Positions 13,009-21,857 of a stretch of 29,379 bases of DNA are shown piece by piece. The stretch lies in the IMG/VR virus record IMGVR_UViG_3300032087_001288, positions 1-29,379 of that record. One strand, written 5' to 3'. Positions within the stretch are counted from its first letter, which is position 1. Every line of letters begins with the position of its first letter. The stretch comes from a virus. A model generated the notes under the pieces. That model saw only the letters and a list, made by a program, of their open reading frames with translations, made no database searches and was not told where the DNA came from. The position numbers and the translations under genes are program-made.

Positions 13009-14679
13009 ATGCCAACAATCATACAATTCAACAAACGACTCGAAGCACTGCGATCAGAGCGATCAACATTCATCCCACTGTATCGTGAGTTGTCTGATTA
13101 TCACCTGGCACACCGTGGTCGCTTCCTCACGTCGGATCGTAACAAGGGTTACAAGCGTAACACTAAACAGATCAACAACACGTCACGCATGTCAGCACGT
13201 ACACTTGCATCGGGTATGATGTCAGGTATCACGTCACCAGCTAGACCGTGGTTCAGACTCGGCACTGGTGAAAGTAGCCTTGACGATGTTCAAGCGGTGA
13301 AGGTGTGGCTGCATGAAGTACAGCAGATTATGTACAAAGTCTTTTCACACTCAAACGTGTATAACTCACTCCACCAGCTTTATGCTGAACTGGGTGTGTT
13401 TGGTACTGCTGCGATGGGTGTGTTCCATGACTTTGAAAACGTCATCTGGTGTAAACCTTACACAGTCGGTAGTTACATGATCGGTCTGAATGCTCAGAAC
13501 ATCAGTGACACTTTCTATCGTGAGTATGAAATCAGTGTTGCTCAGTGTATTAAGCAGTTCGGCATTGAGAACGTCAGCGAGTCTGTGAAGCAACAATGGG
13601 ATAAAGGGAACAGTGAAGCGTGGGTCAAGATTATCCATGCTGTTGAACCTAACGATGACCGTGATGGTATCAGCCCACTTGCACGTGACAAAGCGTGGCG
13701 TAGTGTCTACTACGAGAAGAGTTCTGGAACGAAAGAAGGTCAGTCGAAGTTCTTGCGTGAATCAGGGTTCGATGACTTCCCTATCCTGACACCTCGTTGG
13801 GACGTGACTGCTGAAGATGTCTATGCGACTGATTGCCCTGGTATCACAACACTGGGTGACACCAAAGCACTGCAACTTGCTGAACGTCGTAAGTATCAAG
13901 CGATTGATAAGATGGTCAACCCACCGTTGCAAGGTCCTTCGTCACTGAAGAACAAACTGAACGGTGGTAGTGTTGGACCGAATGACATAATCTGGCACGA
14001 GCAGAACAGCGAAGGGTTACGCAGTATCTACGAATTCAGACCTGATCTTGGTGCATTGAGTAACGAGATTATGACGGTGGAGCAACGCATTAAGCGTGGT
14101 TTCTATGAAGACCTGTTCTTGATGCTGGCTAACACTGACCGTCGTCAAATCACTGCACGTGAAGTTGCTGAGAAGCATGAAGAGAAGTTGCTGATGTTAG
14201 GTCCTGTACTTGAGCGTCTACACACTGAACTACTTGACCCACTGATTGACCGTACATTCAACATCCTTCAAGCGAATGGTGTTCTACCTGTACCACCACC
14301 TGAGCTTCAGAATCGTGAGCTGAACGTTGAATATGTGTCAGTGTTGGCACAAGCACAGCGTCTGGTTGCAACAGGTGCTGTTGATCGTCTAGTTGGTTTC
14401 GTTGGTCAGGCTTCACAACTGTGGCCCGAAGCACGCCACAAAGTTAACATCAACCAGGGTATCAATGAGTACGCTGAATCACTTGGTGTTGATCCTGCAT
14501 TGGTTCGCAGTGATGAAGAAGTGGCACAACGAGTACAAGTCGAAGCACAGCAAGCTGCACAGGCTCAAGCGATGGCAGCAGCAGAGCAGGGTGCGAACAT
14601 TGCCAAGACAGCATCTGAGACTGACACCGGCGGTGAGAATGCGCTTGGTGCAGTGATGCGTAATGCAGGACTAGCATAA
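13009..14679 (+). CDS. Portal (head-to-tail connector) protein
   Basis: This 556-residue protein forms the dodecameric ring at the capsid vertex through which DNA enters and leaves. It matches the podovirus head-tail connector family: an N-terminal helical stretch (LEALRSERSTFIPLYRELSD), NNTSRMSARTLASGMMSGIT, SPARPWFRL, then LYAELGVFGTAAMGV and a C-terminal QITAREVAEKHEEKLLMLGP helix with a LLDPLIDR motif. The Ala/Gln-rich C-terminus (~510-540) may form the barrel. The ATG at 13009 follows GGAG. Its stop overlaps the next start by one base (TAATG), indicating coupled translation. Confidence 0.92.
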   Translation: MPTIIQFNKRLEALRSERSTFIPLYRELSDYHLAHRGRFLTSDRNKGYKRNTKQINNTSRMSARTLASGMMSGITSPARPWFRLGTGESSLDDVQAVKVWLHEVQQIMYKVFSHSNVYNSLHQLYAELGVFGTAAMGVFHDFENVIWCKPYTVGSYMIGLNAQNISDTFYREYEISVAQCIKQFGIENVSESVKQQWDKGNSEAWVKIIHAVEPNDDRDGISPLARDKAWRSVYYEKSSGTKEGQSKFLRESGFDDFPILTPRWDVTAEDVYATDCPGITTLGDTKALQLAERRKYQAIDKMVNPPLQGPSSLKNKLNGGSVGPNDIIWHEQNSEGLRSIYEFRPDLGALSNEIMTVEQRIKRGFYEDLFLMLANTDRRQITAREVAEKHEEKLLMLGPVLERLHTELLDPLIDRTFNILQANGVLPVPPPELQNRELNVEYVSVLAQAQRLVATGAVDRLVGFVGQASQLWPEARHKVNINQGINEYAESLGVDPALVRSDEEVAQRVQVEAQQAAQAQAMAAAEQGANIAKTASETDTGGENALGAVMRNAGLA

Positions 14680-14951
14680 TGTTTGATGAAGAGAACGAAG
14701 GTGCTAAGAAGCAGCAGAAGTCACGTGAATTGGAACTGTTGACCATTCGTAATATAATGAAGAGTGAGAACGGTCGTGCATTCATGTGGCGTTGTTTGCA
14801 AAACTGCTGTACTTTTGAGAATATATTCAGTAAGGACACTGTTCAGCACGCTCACAACGCAGGTCTGAGAAGTCACGGTTTGTGGCTAGATGAGGAACTG
14901 CGAGATGCTGCAACAGAAGACTATTACAAAATGTTAAAAGAGAACAGGTGA
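14679..14951 (+). CDS. Bbp19-like small head-associated protein
   Basis: 90 residues: SRELELLTIRNIMKSENGRA, FMWRCLQNCCTFENIFS, GLRSHGLWLDEELRDAATED. This follows the pattern of Bordetella phage BPP-1 Bbp19-like proteins, which lie between portal and scaffold. Function is not established. It overlaps the portal stop by one base and is four bases from the scaffold gene. No membrane or secretion signal. Confidence 0.75.
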   Translation: MFDEENEGAKKQQKSRELELLTIRNIMKSENGRAFMWRCLQNCCTFENIFSKDTVQHAHNAGLRSHGLWLDEELRDAATEDYYKMLKENR

Positions 14952-14955
14952 CGAT

Positions 14956-15660
14956 ATGCTTATTAACAAACAATGGTTATTCAACGTCTATCAGCAAGAA
15001 GCTGGTGCAGACGGGGCTGCTGGCGGTGGCGCAGCTACCACTGGCGTGCAAGCCGAAACAGATAACACGGACGCTGGTGACAATACTCCACCGGCTGCTG
15101 TAAACGAATCCGACGCAGGTAACCCTGCTGATGATACCGGTAGCACTGATGCTGCTGGACAACAAACTGATGGTGAAGGTAGCCAGACAACACCCGACAC
15201 TTATGCCGACTTTGCGATGCCTGAAGGGGTCACAGTTGATAGCGCAATGCTGAATGAAGCAACACCACTCTTCAAAGAGTTGGGGCTTACTCAGGATCAA
15301 GCGCAGAAGCTCGTTGATTTCCAAGCTAAACAAGTCCAGGCGAGTTCGCAGAGTAACGTCGATGCTTTCAATCAGTTGATGAATGACTGGCAAGAACAAT
15401 CTCGCAATGACAAAGAGTTCGGTGGTGATAAGTTTGAAGAGAACATCGGTATCGCACGATCTGCCATTGACAAGTTTGGTACGCCAGAATTGAAGCAACT
15501 GCTGGAAGAACACGGTGTGGGTAACCACCCTGAAGTTATCCGGTTTATGGTCAACGTAGGGAAGCTGACTGCTGAAGATGTACCTGGTGGCACTACTGCA
15601 CCAACGTCGAAAGCACAAGACCGTGTGTCCCTTCTTTACCCGAATGACAAAACTGCCTAA
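14956..15660 (+). CDS. Capsid scaffold protein
   Basis: 234 residues. The first ~80 are acidic and rich in Ala, Gly and Asp (low complexity). The rest is helical: PEGVTVDSAMLNEATPLFKE, ELGLTQDQAQKLVDFQAKQV, DFNQLM-type helices, KFGTPELKQLLEEHGVGNHP. This is the usual pattern of podovirus scaffolds, which guide coat assembly and leave before packaging. A strong SD (AGGTGACGAT) precedes the ATG. It sits directly upstream of the major capsid gene, the normal place. No protease motif is seen. Confidence 0.88.
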   Translation: MLINKQWLFNVYQQEAGADGAAGGGAATTGVQAETDNTDAGDNTPPAAVNESDAGNPADDTGSTDAAGQQTDGEGSQTTPDTYADFAMPEGVTVDSAMLNEATPLFKELGLTQDQAQKLVDFQAKQVQASSQSNVDAFNQLMNDWQEQSRNDKEFGGDKFEENIGIARSAIDKFGTPELKQLLEEHGVGNHPEVIRFMVNVGKLTAEDVPGGTTAPTSKAQDRVSLLYPNDKTA

Positions 15661-15679
15661 CTAACTGAAGAGGTGAAAT

Positions 15680-16678
15680 ATGGCTACTCTAGGAAATAGT
15701 TTTATCGACTTAATCGATATTTACAAGATGCAGGACGGTCAGGGTCAATTCAACCCTATCATCGAAATGCTGATGGAAATGAACCCTATTCTTGAAGATG
15801 CAATTGCGGTTGAGTGTAACAAGGGTACTACCCACTTACACACAGTTCGTACAGGTCTACCTTCAGTGACATGGGGTCGTTTGTACAAAGGTATCCCGAA
15901 CAGCAAAGGTCGTACTGCTCAGGTTGAAGACACAACTGGTTTCGTTGAAGGTCTAAGCACCATCGACAAACGTCTGCTTGACCTGTCCACCAATGAAGGT
16001 GCAGTTCGTCTGTCTGAAGCTCAGGCTTATCTTGAAGCAATGTCAAACGAAGTAGCAGGTAAAATCTTCTACGGTAACACTGCTGACGACCCTGAAGAGT
16101 TCATGGGTCTTGCACCACGTTTCAATGACAAATCTGCTGCTAACGGTGGTCAGATCATCGATGCCGGTGGTACTGGTTCTGACAACACGTCCATCTGGTT
16201 TGTTACCTGGGGTGATAACCAGTGTAACCTGCTTTACCCTAAAGGCACTCAAGCCGGTGTTCAGCGTGAAGACATGGGTGAGCAACGTGTTACTGATGAA
16301 AATGGTAACGCTTACTACGCTAAAGAAGAGAAGTTCACATGGCATGTTGGTATGGCTGTGAAGGACTGGCGTTATGTTTCACGTGTTGCAAACATCGATG
16401 TTTCTGACATGGCTGGTGGTACAGTTAAGTTGTACGACTTCATGCGTAAGGCGTACTACAAGTTGCAGAACCGTCGTGTAGCCGGTGGTAAGATGGCGAT
16501 CTACTGTAACCGTGATGTACTTGAAGCACTGGATGCGTTAGCAACCAACGCTGGTGCAACCGATAGCTTTGTGCGCTTGAAACCAATGGAGATCGAAGGT
16601 AAAGAAGTAATGACTTACCGTGGCATCCCTATTCGTGAGAGTGATGCAATTCTTAACACTGAAGCTCGTGTGGTTTAA
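15680..16678 (+). CDS. Major capsid protein (BPP-1/epsilon15-type HK97 fold)
   Basis: 332 residues. It resembles the epsilon15 gp7/BPP-1 coat family: ATLGNSFIDLIDIYKMQD, EMNPILEDAIAVECNKGTTH, RTGLPSVTWGRLYKGI, LEAMSNEVAGKIFYGNTADD, and a C-terminal VMTYRGIPIRESDAIL strand. There is no delta-domain or cleavage site, which fits a separate scaffold. The SD GAGGTGAAAT lies before the ATG. It is followed by the cement gene, then a terminator, an arrangement that gives high expression of these two products. Length is close to other members. Confidence 0.93.
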   Translation: MATLGNSFIDLIDIYKMQDGQGQFNPIIEMLMEMNPILEDAIAVECNKGTTHLHTVRTGLPSVTWGRLYKGIPNSKGRTAQVEDTTGFVEGLSTIDKRLLDLSTNEGAVRLSEAQAYLEAMSNEVAGKIFYGNTADDPEEFMGLAPRFNDKSAANGGQIIDAGGTGSDNTSIWFVTWGDNQCNLLYPKGTQAGVQREDMGEQRVTDENGNAYYAKEEKFTWHVGMAVKDWRYVSRVANIDVSDMAGGTVKLYDFMRKAYYKLQNRRVAGGKMAIYCNRDVLEALDALATNAGATDSFVRLKPMEIEGKEVMTYRGIPIRESDAILNTEARVV

Positions 16679-16715
16679 TACCGCACGACCCTTTAACTAA
16701 CTTAGGAGAATCATC

Positions 16716-17147
16716 ATGATCTTATCCGCACAACAAACCTTTTCAGATGACCAGGCGATTACAGCAACTGCTGTATCAACTAACGTCATCGACTTAGGCG
16801 TGGCTGGTACACCGTATGGTGCTGTTGCACCGTTGAACCAGGACATCGGTAAAGGTAACAAGATTCCAATCTTGATCCAGGTCACTGAAGACTTCAACAA
16901 CCTTACGTCGTTAGAAGTCACCATCGAAACTGGTGACACTACTGCACTCGGTGATGCACGTACTTCTGAAACAATCTTGTTAGCGAACCTGACAGCAGGT
17001 AAGCAGACTTGTATTGAAGTTGTACCGAACTGCATTGATAAGCGTTACTTCGGTGTACGCTACACGGTGGTGGGTACTGCACCAACTGCCGGTAAAATCA
17101 CTGCTGGTATCACAATGGGTAACCAGACGAACATCGTCGGTGCGTAA
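16716..17147 (+). CDS. Capsid cement (decoration) protein, Bbp16-like
   Basis: 143 residues. The N-terminus (MILSAQQTFSDDQAITATAV, then STNVIDLGV) matches Bbp16-type cement proteins of BPP-1-like phages, which form jelly-roll dimers clamping neighbouring coat subunits. The rest alternates strands (PILIQVTEDFNNLTSLEVTI, YFGVRYTVVGTAPTAGKITA). The SD TAGGAG precedes the ATG. It sits right after the coat gene and before a terminator, as expected for a protein made in large amounts. Confidence 0.9.
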   Translation: MILSAQQTFSDDQAITATAVSTNVIDLGVAGTPYGAVAPLNQDIGKGNKIPILIQVTEDFNNLTSLEVTIETGDTTALGDARTSETILLANLTAGKQTCIEVVPNCIDKRYFGVRYTVVGTAPTAGKITAGITMGNQTNIVGA

Positions 17148-17160
17148 CCTTAATTGAGTC

Positions 17161-17186
17161 GGGGACTTCGTGTCCCCAATTCTTAA
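17161..17186 (+). terminator. Intrinsic terminator after coat and cement genes
   Basis: GGGGAC (17161-17166), loop TTCGT, GTCCCC (17172-17177), then AATTCTTAA. The stem is strong but the T-tract is broken, so partial read-through into the tail genes is likely. No promoter is evident before the next gene. Confidence 0.75.
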
Positions 17187-17204
17187 CTGACTTGGAGAAT
17201 CAAC

Positions 17205-17519
17205 ATGCCTAGTTACAAAGTCCTTCAAAAAGGTTTCTACGGTGGTCGTCAGTATGACCCTGCTGGTAAGCGTCCAGTGCTTCACACTGATAAACCGTTC
17301 CCGTCTAAAGGCGGTAAAGAACAAGTACCGTCATGGCTTGAAGCAACTGCTAAACCTGAAACACCTGCACAAGCGAAAGCTCGTAAAGCTGCTGAAACTA
17401 AAGCCGCTAACGCTGCTAACGCTGCTAAAAAGCAAGCTGAACAAGACCAGAAAGACATTGCTGAAGCCTCATTCATGGGTGAAGGTGAGCAAGCGTCAAG
17501 TGCCGTTGAAACACTGTAG
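17205..17519 (+). CDS. Hypothetical protein with Ala/Lys-rich helix
   Basis: 104 residues. A short N-terminal globular part (SYKVLQKGFYGGRQYDPAGK) precedes a long Ala/Lys/Gln-rich helical segment (residues ~50-86), ending acidic. The N-terminus resembles small phage head proteins carried just downstream of coat genes. The helix could form a coiled coil. A good SD (TTGGAG) lies before the ATG. Function unknown; head-completion context. Confidence 0.7.
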   Translation: MPSYKVLQKGFYGGRQYDPAGKRPVLHTDKPFPSKGGKEQVPSWLEATAKPETPAQAKARKAAETKAANAANAAKKQAEQDQKDIAEASFMGEGEQASSAVETL

Positions 17520-17528
17520 AGGTGAACC

Positions 17529-17840
17529 ATGCCTGATGATCAAGTAAAGATTAAGAAGCAATCATACGAGTCTGACGGTATGGTTTGCTGTTCCGACGGT
17601 AGCCACTATCCATACGGTACAAGTCTGAGTTTCGACGATGATATGATTGAAGAACTCGGTGTTGATAACCTAGCTGTTGGTGACATCGTTGAAGTTCGTG
17701 GGTATGCGTTTGTTGAACGTAAATCTGAACACACAAGTACAGACCACTCAAGCAAAAGCATAGGTTTACAGTTAACCACCGTTAAGATTCAACGTGAGAC
17801 TGGTGATCGAGCTGAACAGCTTTATGGTCCTAAATCATAA
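17529..17840 (+). CDS. Capsid-staple-like small head protein
   Basis: 103 residues: HYPYGTSLSFDDDMIEELGV, VGDIVEVRGYAFVERKSEHT, then a Ser/Lys-rich loop and SIGLQLTTVKIQRE. The order PYG-strand, LGV, VGD-strand, variable loop, LQ(I/L)T strand matches small capsid proteins annotated as capsid staple in other tailed phages. No catalytic residues. The SD GAGGTGAACC precedes the ATG, ten bases after the previous stop. Assignment by pattern, not search. Confidence 0.6.
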   Translation: MPDDQVKIKKQSYESDGMVCCSDGSHYPYGTSLSFDDDMIEELGVDNLAVGDIVEVRGYAFVERKSEHTSTDHSSKSIGLQLTTVKIQRETGDRAEQLYGPKS

Positions 17841-17852
17841 CAAGGTGACCAC

Positions 17853-18509
17853 ATGGCTTCTGAAGTTGAAATTTGTAACCTGGCACTGAGCAACATTCGT
17901 GCAGGTAGTATCAATTCCCTGAACGAAGGGAGCGTGCAAGCACAGTTGTGTAAACTGAAGTACCCTATCCTTCGTGATCGCTGTCTGCGTGAAATACCGT
18001 GGCAGTTTAACCACAAAATCAGAGCACTCGCACCTGTCACCACAGACATCTTCAACTGGGGTTATGCGTATTCGTACCCTGTTGACTGTCTCAAAATCCA
18101 CCGTTTAGTCGGTGTATATGAAGAATTACCGATGGGTCAATCTGACCTTGCGTCACGTCTGCTCGATAGCCGTGTTGTATCACCGACAGACCTTCGACAT
18201 CAGATACCTTATGAAGTGTTCAACTTCGACGACAACAAAGTGATTGGTGCGAATCAACCGGATTTACGCATCGACTTTGCTGGTAAGGTTACTGATCCGA
18301 ACTTGTTCAGTGATGATTTCATCATGGCGTTGTCACATCTGATTTCATCTGAAGTTGCAATACCGGTGGTTGGTGCTGAACTGGGTCGTGCGTTACGCAA
18401 TGACTCGTTACAGCTTTACCGTCAATACCTGTCGTCTGCGATAGCAACCGACATGAATGACCAATACTTCCTACCAAGTGAAAGTGACTTCGTAAACGTT
18501 AGGAGATAA
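17853..18509 (+). CDS. Tail adaptor (T7 gp11 / tail tubular protein A-like)
   Basis: 218 residues. EVEICNLALSNIRAGSINSL at the N-terminus, then CLREIPWQFNHKIRAL and FNWGYAYSYPVDCLKIHRLV, is the signature of podovirus adaptor proteins that dock on the portal. The C-terminal half is helical with LSHLISSEVAIPVVGAE. The ATG at 17853 follows AAGGTGACC. It directly precedes the nozzle gene, the T7 gp11-gp12 order. Strong match in both sequence pattern and context. Confidence 0.9.
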   Translation: MASEVEICNLALSNIRAGSINSLNEGSVQAQLCKLKYPILRDRCLREIPWQFNHKIRALAPVTTDIFNWGYAYSYPVDCLKIHRLVGVYEELPMGQSDLASRLLDSRVVSPTDLRHQIPYEVFNFDDNKVIGANQPDLRIDFAGKVTDPNLFSDDFIMALSHLISSEVAIPVVGAELGRALRNDSLQLYRQYLSSAIATDMNDQYFLPSESDFVNVRR

Positions 18510-18512
18510 GTA

Positions 18513-20834
18513 ATGCCGCAAATCACACAGCGTAGCTTTACATCAGGTGAAATTGCGCCAGCGTTACAATCTCGTGCTGACCTCACCAAGTACGCTACAG
18601 GTTTACATCTTTGTGAGAACTTCCTGGTGCGTGCACAAGGTGGTGTTTACTCACGTCCTGGGTTCAGGTTCATCGGTGAGCTTGATAATTCTGCTCGTGT
18701 GGGTCGCCTTATCCCGTTCAGCTTCAACACTGAACAGACTTACATGCTCGTGTTTGAGCACTTGAAAGTCCGTGTGATTAAAGACGGTGGGTTCGTGCTT
18801 GACGATGGTGGACCTACAATCTTTGAACTTGCTACACCTTACACTGAAGCACAGTTACCACGTTTAGGTTTCACACAGAACGCTGACGTGATGACAATCG
18901 TTCACCCTGATCATGACCCTCGTAACCTAAACCGTATGGCTGATGATGACTGGTCATTGACGACAATCGATTATGCACCAACTGTTGACAGTCCAACGTT
19001 CAGCAGTGGGTCAGTGGATAAAGCAATCACAGGTATTTCTCAGTCGAACCCTGCTGTGGTGACTGCTGTGGCTCATGGGTTCGTCACTGGTAACCTGATC
19101 AGCATCAACGGTGTAGCAGGTATGACGCAAGTGAATGGTCGCTCGTTCATCATCACAGCATTAACCAACGACACATTTGAGCTTAATGGTGAAGACTCCA
19201 CAGGTCACGACCCGTACACGTCAGGTGGTACAGCTAGTCGCCAGAACGGTGCAACAACCATTGGTGAAGGTTTCGGTGACTTCGACAAGACTTACACATA
19301 CGTTGTGACTGCTGTTGATGCTGAAGGTTCTGAATCATTGGCATCTGCTGAAGTGAGTATCACAACGGGTTCACTGGCAACCACTGCTGGTGTACGTTTG
19401 ACCTGGGACACTGTACCTGAAGCTGAGTATTATCGTGTTTACAAAGACCCTTCAGTGGGTACTGGTATCTATGGTTGGATCGGTGACTCGAACAATAATT
19501 CATTCGATGACTACAACATTGCACCGATTACCAGTGATGCACCACCAAGCGACAGACAACCGTTCAACGGTGAAGGTAACAAACCGTCAACTGTGACGTA
19601 CTACCAACAGCGTCAAGTGTTCGCTAACACATACAATGAACCACAAGCGACATTCACCACTCAGACAAACAACTTCGATTCACTGCGAGTGTCTAACCCT
19701 GCTCGTGATGATGATGCTGTGACGTTCACCATTGCTGCACGACAGGTCAATGAAATTCGTCACCTGCTACCGCTTGATTCGCTTATTCTGCTGACATCCG
19801 GTGGTGAGTGGATCATGACTGAAGGTCAAGACAGAGTTCTGACACCTGCAACAGTGGGTGTGCGTATCCAGTCATACAACGGTTGTTCAATCATCCCACC
19901 GGTTGTGATCAACAGTACAGCGTTATACCTGCAAGAGAAAGGTACACGACTGCGTGACCTGGGTTATGAGTTCAGCAGTGACAAGTACACAGGTAACGAT
20001 TTATCACTGATGTCAGAACACCTGTTTGAAGGTCACACGATTGTATCAATGGCGTATGCAGATGAACCATACAGCATTGTGTGGTGTGTCCGTGATGACG
20101 GTGTACTGTTGGGTTTAACTTATCAGCGTGAACATCAGGTGTGGGGTTGGCACAAGCACACGACACAGGGTGAATTTGAATACGTCGCAACAGTCACTGA
20201 GGGAAGTCGTGACGCTGTGTATGCTATCGTGAAGCGCACAATCAATGGTTCAGTAGTTCGATATGTTGAGCGACTTGAACCGCGTGAGTCAATCAATGCT
20301 GAAGACTGTTTCTATCTCGATTCTGGTCTGACGTATGACGGTGCACCTGCAACCGTGATCAGTGGTCTTGACCATTTGAACGGTGAGACTGTGAGTATTC
20401 TGACTGATGGTTACACTGTACCTGATCAAGTTGTTGAAGATGGTAAGGTTACACTTGTACGAGCTGCTTCAAAGGTTCATGTGGGTCTGAGCTACTTACC
20501 TGCAATTGAAACATTGGACATTGACACACCGTCACCAAGTCAGACATTGAAAGCGCAATCAGTCTCGGTGTCGAAAGTCACTATTGAGGTCGATGGTTCT
20601 CGTGGCGGTTGGGTAGGTCCACGTCAAGACAATGGTTCACCTGCACCAATGAGTGAGATCAAGCCACGTTTCGACAGTGACAACTATGACCCGATTGCAT
20701 TGAAGACTTACAAATCAGAAGTGTTTATTCAACCACAATGGGGTAAAGGTGGTGGGGTTCGCATTGAACAGCGTGCACCGTTGCCAATGTCTATACTTTC
20801 AATAATTCCACAAATCGATATAGGCGGTAACTAA
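18513..20834 (+). CDS. Tail nozzle (T7 gp12 / tail tubular protein B-like) with inserted beta domains
   Basis: 773 residues. The start MPQITQRSFTSGEIAPALQS, followed by RADLTKYATGLHLCENFLVR and GGVYSRPGFRF, is typical of podovirus nozzle proteins. Residues ~165-245 form an inserted beta domain (VVTAVAHGFVTGNLISINGV ... YTSGG). Residues ~257-345 form a fibronectin III-like insert (YTYVVTAVDAEGSESLASAE ... VRLTWDTVPEAEYYRVY). The remainder is beta-propeller-like (YQREHQVWGWHKHTT). The SD AGGAGAT precedes the ATG. Its stop overlaps the next start by one base. The nozzle closes the tail tube and contacts the host surface. Confidence 0.9.
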   Translation: MPQITQRSFTSGEIAPALQSRADLTKYATGLHLCENFLVRAQGGVYSRPGFRFIGELDNSARVGRLIPFSFNTEQTYMLVFEHLKVRVIKDGGFVLDDGGPTIFELATPYTEAQLPRLGFTQNADVMTIVHPDHDPRNLNRMADDDWSLTTIDYAPTVDSPTFSSGSVDKAITGISQSNPAVVTAVAHGFVTGNLISINGVAGMTQVNGRSFIITALTNDTFELNGEDSTGHDPYTSGGTASRQNGATTIGEGFGDFDKTYTYVVTAVDAEGSESLASAEVSITTGSLATTAGVRLTWDTVPEAEYYRVYKDPSVGTGIYGWIGDSNNNSFDDYNIAPITSDAPPSDRQPFNGEGNKPSTVTYYQQRQVFANTYNEPQATFTTQTNNFDSLRVSNPARDDDAVTFTIAARQVNEIRHLLPLDSLILLTSGGEWIMTEGQDRVLTPATVGVRIQSYNGCSIIPPVVINSTALYLQEKGTRLRDLGYEFSSDKYTGNDLSLMSEHLFEGHTIVSMAYADEPYSIVWCVRDDGVLLGLTYQREHQVWGWHKHTTQGEFEYVATVTEGSRDAVYAIVKRTINGSVVRYVERLEPRESINAEDCFYLDSGLTYDGAPATVISGLDHLNGETVSILTDGYTVPDQVVEDGKVTLVRAASKVHVGLSYLPAIETLDIDTPSPSQTLKAQSVSVSKVTIEVDGSRGGWVGPRQDNGSPAPMSEIKPRFDSDNYDPIALKTYKSEVFIQPQWGKGGGVRIEQRAPLPMSILSIIPQIDIGGN

Positions 20835-21298
20835 TGATTGAGTTTGTAAGACCCACAGTTGAGATGGTCGAATCGATAGCAGCAGACATGCGACAAGCAG
20901 ACGCAGATGAAGTGTGGGCTTCAAACCATCACACACCGTTAGAGTCGATGATGAAAGGTTGGGGAGCGTCTGACTTCTCAACAGTCGCAATGTGTGACGG
21001 TGAACCACTGGTGATGATTGGTCTAGTTAAGCGTGACGTGTTATCAGGTAGTGGTGTCGTGTGGATGCTCGGTGCGAACAGAGCAATGAAATACAAGAAA
21101 GAGTTCTTTCGTCAGACGAAACCTGTGATCGATGAGATGCTGACTATTTGTCCCCGTTTGTGTAACATGGTTCATGGAAAGAATACGAGCAGTATTCAGT
21201 GGTTAAAGTGGTTAGGGTTCACAATAGAAGAACCGATCCCTTATGGTCCTGATGGTGAACTGTTCCATCGATTTTATTTAGAGGTGAACTATGTGTAA
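20834..21298 (+). CDS. GNAT-fold internal virion protein (T7 gp13/DUF2833-like)
   Basis: 154 residues. The layout (FVRPTVEMVESIAADMRQAD, then CDGEPLVMIGLVK, GVVWMLGANRAM, and SSIQWLKWLGFTIEEP) is the GNAT acetyltransferase fold as in the T7 gp13/DUF2833 family. T7 gp13 is needed for normal virion assembly but is not known to be an active acetylase. The acetyl-CoA loop is poor here, so activity is doubtful. It overlaps the nozzle stop by one base and the gp14-like gene by 8. Confidence 0.8.
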   Translation: MIEFVRPTVEMVESIAADMRQADADEVWASNHHTPLESMMKGWGASDFSTVAMCDGEPLVMIGLVKRDVLSGSGVVWMLGANRAMKYKKEFFRQTKPVIDEMLTICPRLCNMVHGKNTSSIQWLKWLGFTIEEPIPYGPDGELFHRFYLEVNYV

Positions 21299-21857
21299 CC
21301 CGATGGCGATTCAAGCCGGTGTGATGATAGTTTCTGCTGCATATACAGCAGACCAACAAGCAGACCAGGCACAATACCAATCTGGTGTGCAGGAGTACAA
21401 TGCTGCTGTAGCTGAGAATGAAGCACAAGAAGTACAAAACAAAAGTGTTGAAGAAGAGAACTTACAGCGTCGTCGTACTGCTGAACTGTTGTCTAAGCAG
21501 CGTGCTCAACTTGGTGCTGCGAATGTTGACTTGTCATCAGGTTCAGCACTTCAACTTCAAGAGGATACACTTGCACTCGGTGAAGCTGATGCACTGCGTA
21601 TCCGCAGCAACTACGACGCACAAGTTGAATCACTGCAAACTCAAGCTGAGTTACTTCGTGACCAAAGTGAGTTCACAGAGTCAGCAGGTAAAAAAGCAGC
21701 AGGTGGTACACTTCTACAGGGTGCTGCTGGTGCACTGGGTACAGGTGTGGCTGATAAGTGGTTCACTCCAACAAGTTCAGCAAGTGTGTTAGCAGGTTCA
21801 CCAAGTCCTATCAGTGCAGGTGGTGTGGTCGGTGATCCATTAGTAGGAGTCGCATAA
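21291..21857 (+). CDS. Internal virion (ejection) protein, T7 gp14-like
   Basis: 188 residues. The N-terminus is hydrophobic (MAIQAGVMIVSAAYTADQQA); the middle is a long coiled-coil-like helix rich in Gln, Glu and Ala (QYQSGVQEYNAAVAENEAQE); then QLGAANVDLSSGSALQLQED; and the end is Gly/Ala/Ser-rich. This is the pattern of gp14-type ejection proteins, which leave the particle first and enter the outer membrane. SD-like GAGGTGAAC precedes the ATG. The genes on both sides are the matching gp13- and gp15-like ones. Confidence 0.82.
   Translation: MCNPMAIQAGVMIVSAAYTADQQADQAQYQSGVQEYNAAVAENEAQEVQNKSVEEENLQRRRTAELLSKQRAQLGAANVDLSSGSALQLQEDTLALGEADALRIRSNYDAQVESLQTQAELLRDQSEFTESAGKKAAGGTLLQGAAGALGTGVADKWFTPTSSASVLAGSPSPISAGGVVGDPLVGVA

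Noticed and set aside
14977-15618. 213-residue minus-strand open frame opposite the scaffold gene
   Set aside because: It lies wholly antisense to a well-supported gene, has no SD and no recognisable motif; its length follows from the low-stop codon usage of the real gene.
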